Assembly: GCA_964422365.1 (NCBI GenBank) | Contig: CAYRAV010000001.1 | Span: 124,001-188,000 of the forward strand | Reading direction: 5' to 3' | DNA from: CAYRAV01 sp964422365 | Lineage (GTDB): Bacteria; Bacillota; Clostridia; Lachnospirales; Lachnospiraceae | Length of the DNA: 64,000 nt | In this document: piece after piece, positions 61,778 through 64,000 of the stretch | Layout of the letters: each line of letters begins with the position of its first letter | Numbering within the stretch: the first letter of the stretch is position 1 | Program-made: the position numbers and the translations under genes | Notes under the pieces: generated by a model | What the model saw: the letters and a program-made list of their open reading frames with translations, nothing else | Database searches by the model: none | Told to the model about the DNA's origin: nothing

Positions 61778-61963
61778 TAACAGTTCAGTCATGCAGAAAC
61801 AATTGTGCAATATGCATGCGGGAGCCTGCTCACTAAGAGCATATTACACAATTGTTTCTATAAGGCGGACACCCAACATGAATAATTTACCAGCCAAGCT
61901 GTAAATTTTTTAGTAATAATGTACATTCTGGGAAATTATGAATAGCATGGCTGAACTGTTACC
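61778..61963. repeat. Interspersed repeat, family A (186 bp)
   Basis: Ends are GTAACAGTTCAGTCATGCAG and GCATGGCTGAACTGTTACC. The 21-bp stem (one mismatch) next to the left end holds the tip CGGGAGCCTGCTCACTAAG. Compared with the copy at 3377 an internal stretch is deleted. It lies between the kinase and ylbJ, two divergent genes. Confidence 0.85.
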
Positions 61964-62168
61964 ACTTTAACCACCAGATTGTTCATTTATAGAATAATTT
62001 CCTATTCCAATCTCATCTACATAACATATCTATATCATGATATAGAAACATTTTTAATTGCTCTCTTCTATTTTTCCTTTCTATATCATAATTTATTTAT
62101 AAATATAAAATATATGATTAGAATTTTATAATACCTTTATTATCTAATCATCTTCTATGAGGTTTATT

Positions 62169-63116
62169 ATGAGCAAAAAAAAGTTAATTACCTTATGCAC
62201 ATTTTGTTTTCTTATCTTATTATTTCTCTTTCCCAAGCTATCTTTTGAAAGTGCAAAAGATGGTTTATTATTATGGTTTCATACGGTAGTACCTACACTT
62301 CTTCCATTCTTAATTCTTTCTAATTTTATGATTTTCTTTAAAATTACATCTTATGTATCACAAATTTTTGCTCCGATTCTTTGTCCGCTTCTTAGAATCA
62401 GCAAAAATGCCTGCTACCCTGTTGTCCTCGGAATGTTGTCAGGCTATCCTCTTGGAGCGAAAACCTGCAATGATTTTGTTCAGGAACAGTTAATTTCCAA
62501 AAAGGAGGGAAATAACTTAATTCTGCTTTGCAATAATGCAAGTCCTATGTTTTTAACTTATTACGTTTCCTGTTATTGCCTAAATGCTGAAAACAGACAA
62601 TATATTTATTATGGCATTGTTATTCTCTCATCTTTCCTTACATTTATATTATTTCGTTTACTCTCTCCTTCTTCTGATTCGAAAACCTTTTCTGAATCTC
62701 CTGATTATATTCAGAATACAGAAACAAATTTTCTGCCTTTTTTAGATAAAGCCATTGTAAATAGTGCACTAATCCTTGTAAAGGTAGGCGGATATATTAT
62801 TCTATTTTCTATTTTAGCAAAACAAATCATTTCTATTCCATTTTTTCCTGTGCCTGTAAAATCTTCTATTGGTGCTATCTTTGAACTCACTGTTGGCAGC
62901 CGCTCTCTTTCTGCTCTGACAATGCTTTCATCTCAAACAAAAACAGCCCTGATTTTATCACTTTCCAGTTTTGGCGGTCTGTCTGCCCTTTTGCAGACAA
63001 AAAGTGTGATATTATCTTCAAGACTGTCTATAAAACGCTATTTTGTCGGTAAATGTGTTTCTGCCTTACTTACATACTTATTAGTTCATTGCTTCTTCCT
63101 CGTACAAATGATATAA
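62169..63116 (+). CDS. ylbJ: Sporulation integral membrane protein YlbJ
   Basis: YlbJ is a polytopic membrane protein made under sigma-E and required for spore-cortex formation in B. subtilis. About eight helices are visible, with the family core WFHTVVPTLLPFLILSNFMI, GMLSGYPLGAKTCNDFVQEQ and LCNNASPMFLTYYV, and a second half GAIFELTVGSRSLSALT with SFGGLSALLQTKSVI (nucleoside-recognition Gate domain). ATG 62169 has AGGTTTATT upstream; an earlier in-frame ATG lacks a ribosome site. Its stop lies two bases from the stop of the gene on the other strand. Confidence 0.92.
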   Translation: MSKKKLITLCTFCFLILLFLFPKLSFESAKDGLLLWFHTVVPTLLPFLILSNFMIFFKITSYVSQIFAPILCPLLRISKNACYPVVLGMLSGYPLGAKTCNDFVQEQLISKKEGNNLILLCNNASPMFLTYYVSCYCLNAENRQYIYYGIVILSSFLTFILFRLLSPSSDSKTFSESPDYIQNTETNFLPFLDKAIVNSALILVKVGGYIILFSILAKQIISIPFFPVPVKSSIGAIFELTVGSRSLSALTMLSSQTKTALILSLSSFGGLSALLQTKSVILSSRLSIKRYFVGKCVSALLTYLLVHCFFLVQMI

Positions 63117-63118
63117 CA

Positions 63119-63838
63119 TTACTTTATATCATCCGGAAAATCATCTTCTTTGCCATATCCCCCTTCTTTATATTGTTGTTTTTGTCCATCATAAACAACT
63201 GGGTCTTCCTGATAATTTTCCGGAAATTTTTCTATATTATTTTCATAAGTTACTGCTGACACTGCAGCTTCACTAATAGCAGATGCAAGCAGTGGGTTTT
63301 GTCCAATAATTTCCCGCTTATTATTGGTAACAATATCCAAATTTCCTTTCAAACTATTTAACAAACTCTCATATTTATTTTTACTGCTGTTATATGCATT
63401 ATTTAGTACATTTTCTAATTCATTCAACATATCCTCTGTATATAGCAATGCACCTGTTTGTATCTCTTCTGCATCTCTTCTCGCTGTTTCTAATATGCGA
63501 TTTGCTTCTTCTGATGCCTGACGTACCACATCATTTGCCTGATTATACGCCTGTTGCATAATTTCATGTTCATCCACTAAATGCAATGTCTGCTGCTGTG
63601 CCTGTGCAATCATATTTGCAGCTTTCGCCTCTGCATCTGCTAAAATTGCATCTCTATTTTCAATAATTTTTTTATATTTTTTAATCTCATCTGGTGTTCT
63701 TAAACGCAATTCATCTAACAAATCATATAATTCATCTTTTGGTACAATTACTTTTGTAGAAGACAGTGGCTGTGGTCTGCAATTTTCCACAAAATCATAA
63801 ATCTCTTCTATTAACTGTTCTATCCTATTTGCGCTCAT
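63119..63838 (-). CDS. Coiled-coil protein, ATP synthase subunit B-like or DivIVA-like
   Basis: A 239-residue soluble protein. The N-terminal part (NRIEQLIEEIYDFVENCRPQ, KVIVPKDELYDLLDELRL) is followed by an alanine/glutamate-rich coiled coil (NRDAILADAEAKAANMIAQA, VRQASEEANRILETARRDAE) typical of DivIVA-related and F0 subunit-b-like proteins. No membrane helix is present. ATG 63838 has AAGGAG nine bases upstream. It is 36 bases downstream of coaD and probably cotranscribed. Possible role in septum or cell-pole organisation is inference. Confidence 0.75.
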   Translation of the reverse strand: MSANRIEQLIEEIYDFVENCRPQPLSSTKVIVPKDELYDLLDELRLRTPDEIKKYKKIIENRDAILADAEAKAANMIAQAQQQTLHLVDEHEIMQQAYNQANDVVRQASEEANRILETARRDAEEIQTGALLYTEDMLNELENVLNNAYNSSKNKYESLLNSLKGNLDIVTNNKREIIGQNPLLASAISEAAVSAVTYENNIEKFPENYQEDPVVYDGQKQQYKEGGYGKEDDFPDDIK

Positions 63839-63873
63839 TCTGATACACTCCTTCATTTTTTCACAAACTTCCA

Positions 63874-64000
63874 CTATTTATCTTTCAAGCTTCCCCTTGC
63901 TTTTTCCAATACAAACTCTAAAATTTCAGCAGGTACTAATCCTGTAATATCCCCTTGATATTTTGCAATTTCTCTTACAATGCTGGAACTTAAATAGGCA
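63874..64000 (-). CDS. coaD: Phosphopantetheine adenylyltransferase, C-terminal end (cut by window edge)
   Basis: The last 41 codons are visible. The sequence AYLSSSIVREIAKYQGDITG followed by LVPAEILEFVLEKARGSLKD matches the CoaD C-terminus, which includes the substrate-binding SSS-x-VRE motif. CoaD makes dephospho-CoA, the next-to-last step of coenzyme A synthesis. The start lies outside the window. In B. subtilis coaD precedes ylbJ on the same strand; here ylbJ is inverted and a coiled-coil gene lies between. Confidence 0.88.
   Translation of the reverse strand, partial: AYLSSSIVREIAKYQGDITGLVPAEILEFVLEKARGSLKDK

Noticed and set aside
61670..61810. N-terminal extension of the hybrid kinase
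   Set aside because: The extra 47 codons run into a family A repeat end (MHNCFCMTELLLKM) and lack a ribosome site; ATG 61669 has AAGGG.
1..64000. CRISPR array
   Set aside because: The repeats are dispersed, long and imperfect, with genes between them; no short direct repeats with regular spacers and no cas genes.
1..64000. Prophage or intact insertion sequence
   Set aside because: No integrase, transposase or phage structural gene is visible; the repeats carry no convincing transposase.

Overview
The window is AT-rich chromosomal DNA from a spore-forming member of the Clostridia, most likely a Lachnospiraceae-type gut Firmicute. This is inferred from low GC, strong AGGAGG-type ribosome sites, B. 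subtilis-style gene blocks (recA-recX-rny, plsX-rnc-smc-ftsY, yqfC-yqfD-phoH-HD-ybeY, scpA-scpB), sporulation genes (spoIIM, yqfC, yqfD, ylbJ, a SpoVB-like flippase, a BofC-like protein, a GerM-like lipoprotein) and a B. subtilis-type LexA box at recA. Almost all genes are on the minus strand; the exceptions are dacF-like and aroF-like genes near the left end and ylbJ near the right end.

Layout: 1-5500 holds the start of rimP, a tRNA-Glu(CTC), a candidate small RNA, a D,D-carboxypeptidase, DAHP synthase and spoIIM. 5700-15030 holds nudF, proC, an aspartate-type aminotransferase, rny, recX, recA and a threonine ammonia-lyase. 15450-22690 is ftsY-smc-rnc-plsX, with acpP missing from its usual place. 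22900-33300 holds cheR, an S1-domain protein, ispH, cmk, a flavoprotein, a GerM-like lipoprotein, pncC, pgsA, rimO, an orphan gene and folD. 33700-36000 carries two poorly understood genes, one with twin zinc ribbons and a repeated C-terminal region. 36400-45800 holds miaB, an M14 peptidase, a proline block (proB, DUF896, fthC, proA), two flavoproteins and a BofC-like protein. 45870-52300 holds a SpoVB-like flippase, ybeY, an HD phosphohydrolase, phoH, yqfD, yqfC and rpsU. 52300-64000 holds an NB-ARC/TPR protein, scpB, scpA, a degenerate M50-like membrane protein, a phosphoesterase, a large GGDEF/histidine-kinase hybrid, ylbJ, a coiled-coil protein and the end of coaD.

The most unusual content lies between the genes. 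About twenty copies or fragments of at least three interspersed repeat families sit in spacers, several of them inside apparent operons. Family A has ends close to GGTAACAGTTCAGCCAT, family B has ends close to AGAGCGTGTTTGAAAATT, and family C is related to A through shared ends and a shared hairpin. In A and C, a long stem whose sequence differs from copy to copy but stays paired carries a conserved tip close to CTTTATGAGCAAGCTCCCAT. B has its own nested paired stems. This looks like a family of structured, possibly transcribed, mobile palindromic repeats. Hybrid copies join an A-type left part to a B-type right end, and one copy supplies the last codons of scpB. A second candidate regulatory RNA is the folD leader, which can form a pseudoknot directly before the start codon.

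All functional calls are from reading motifs and gene order; no database search was run.
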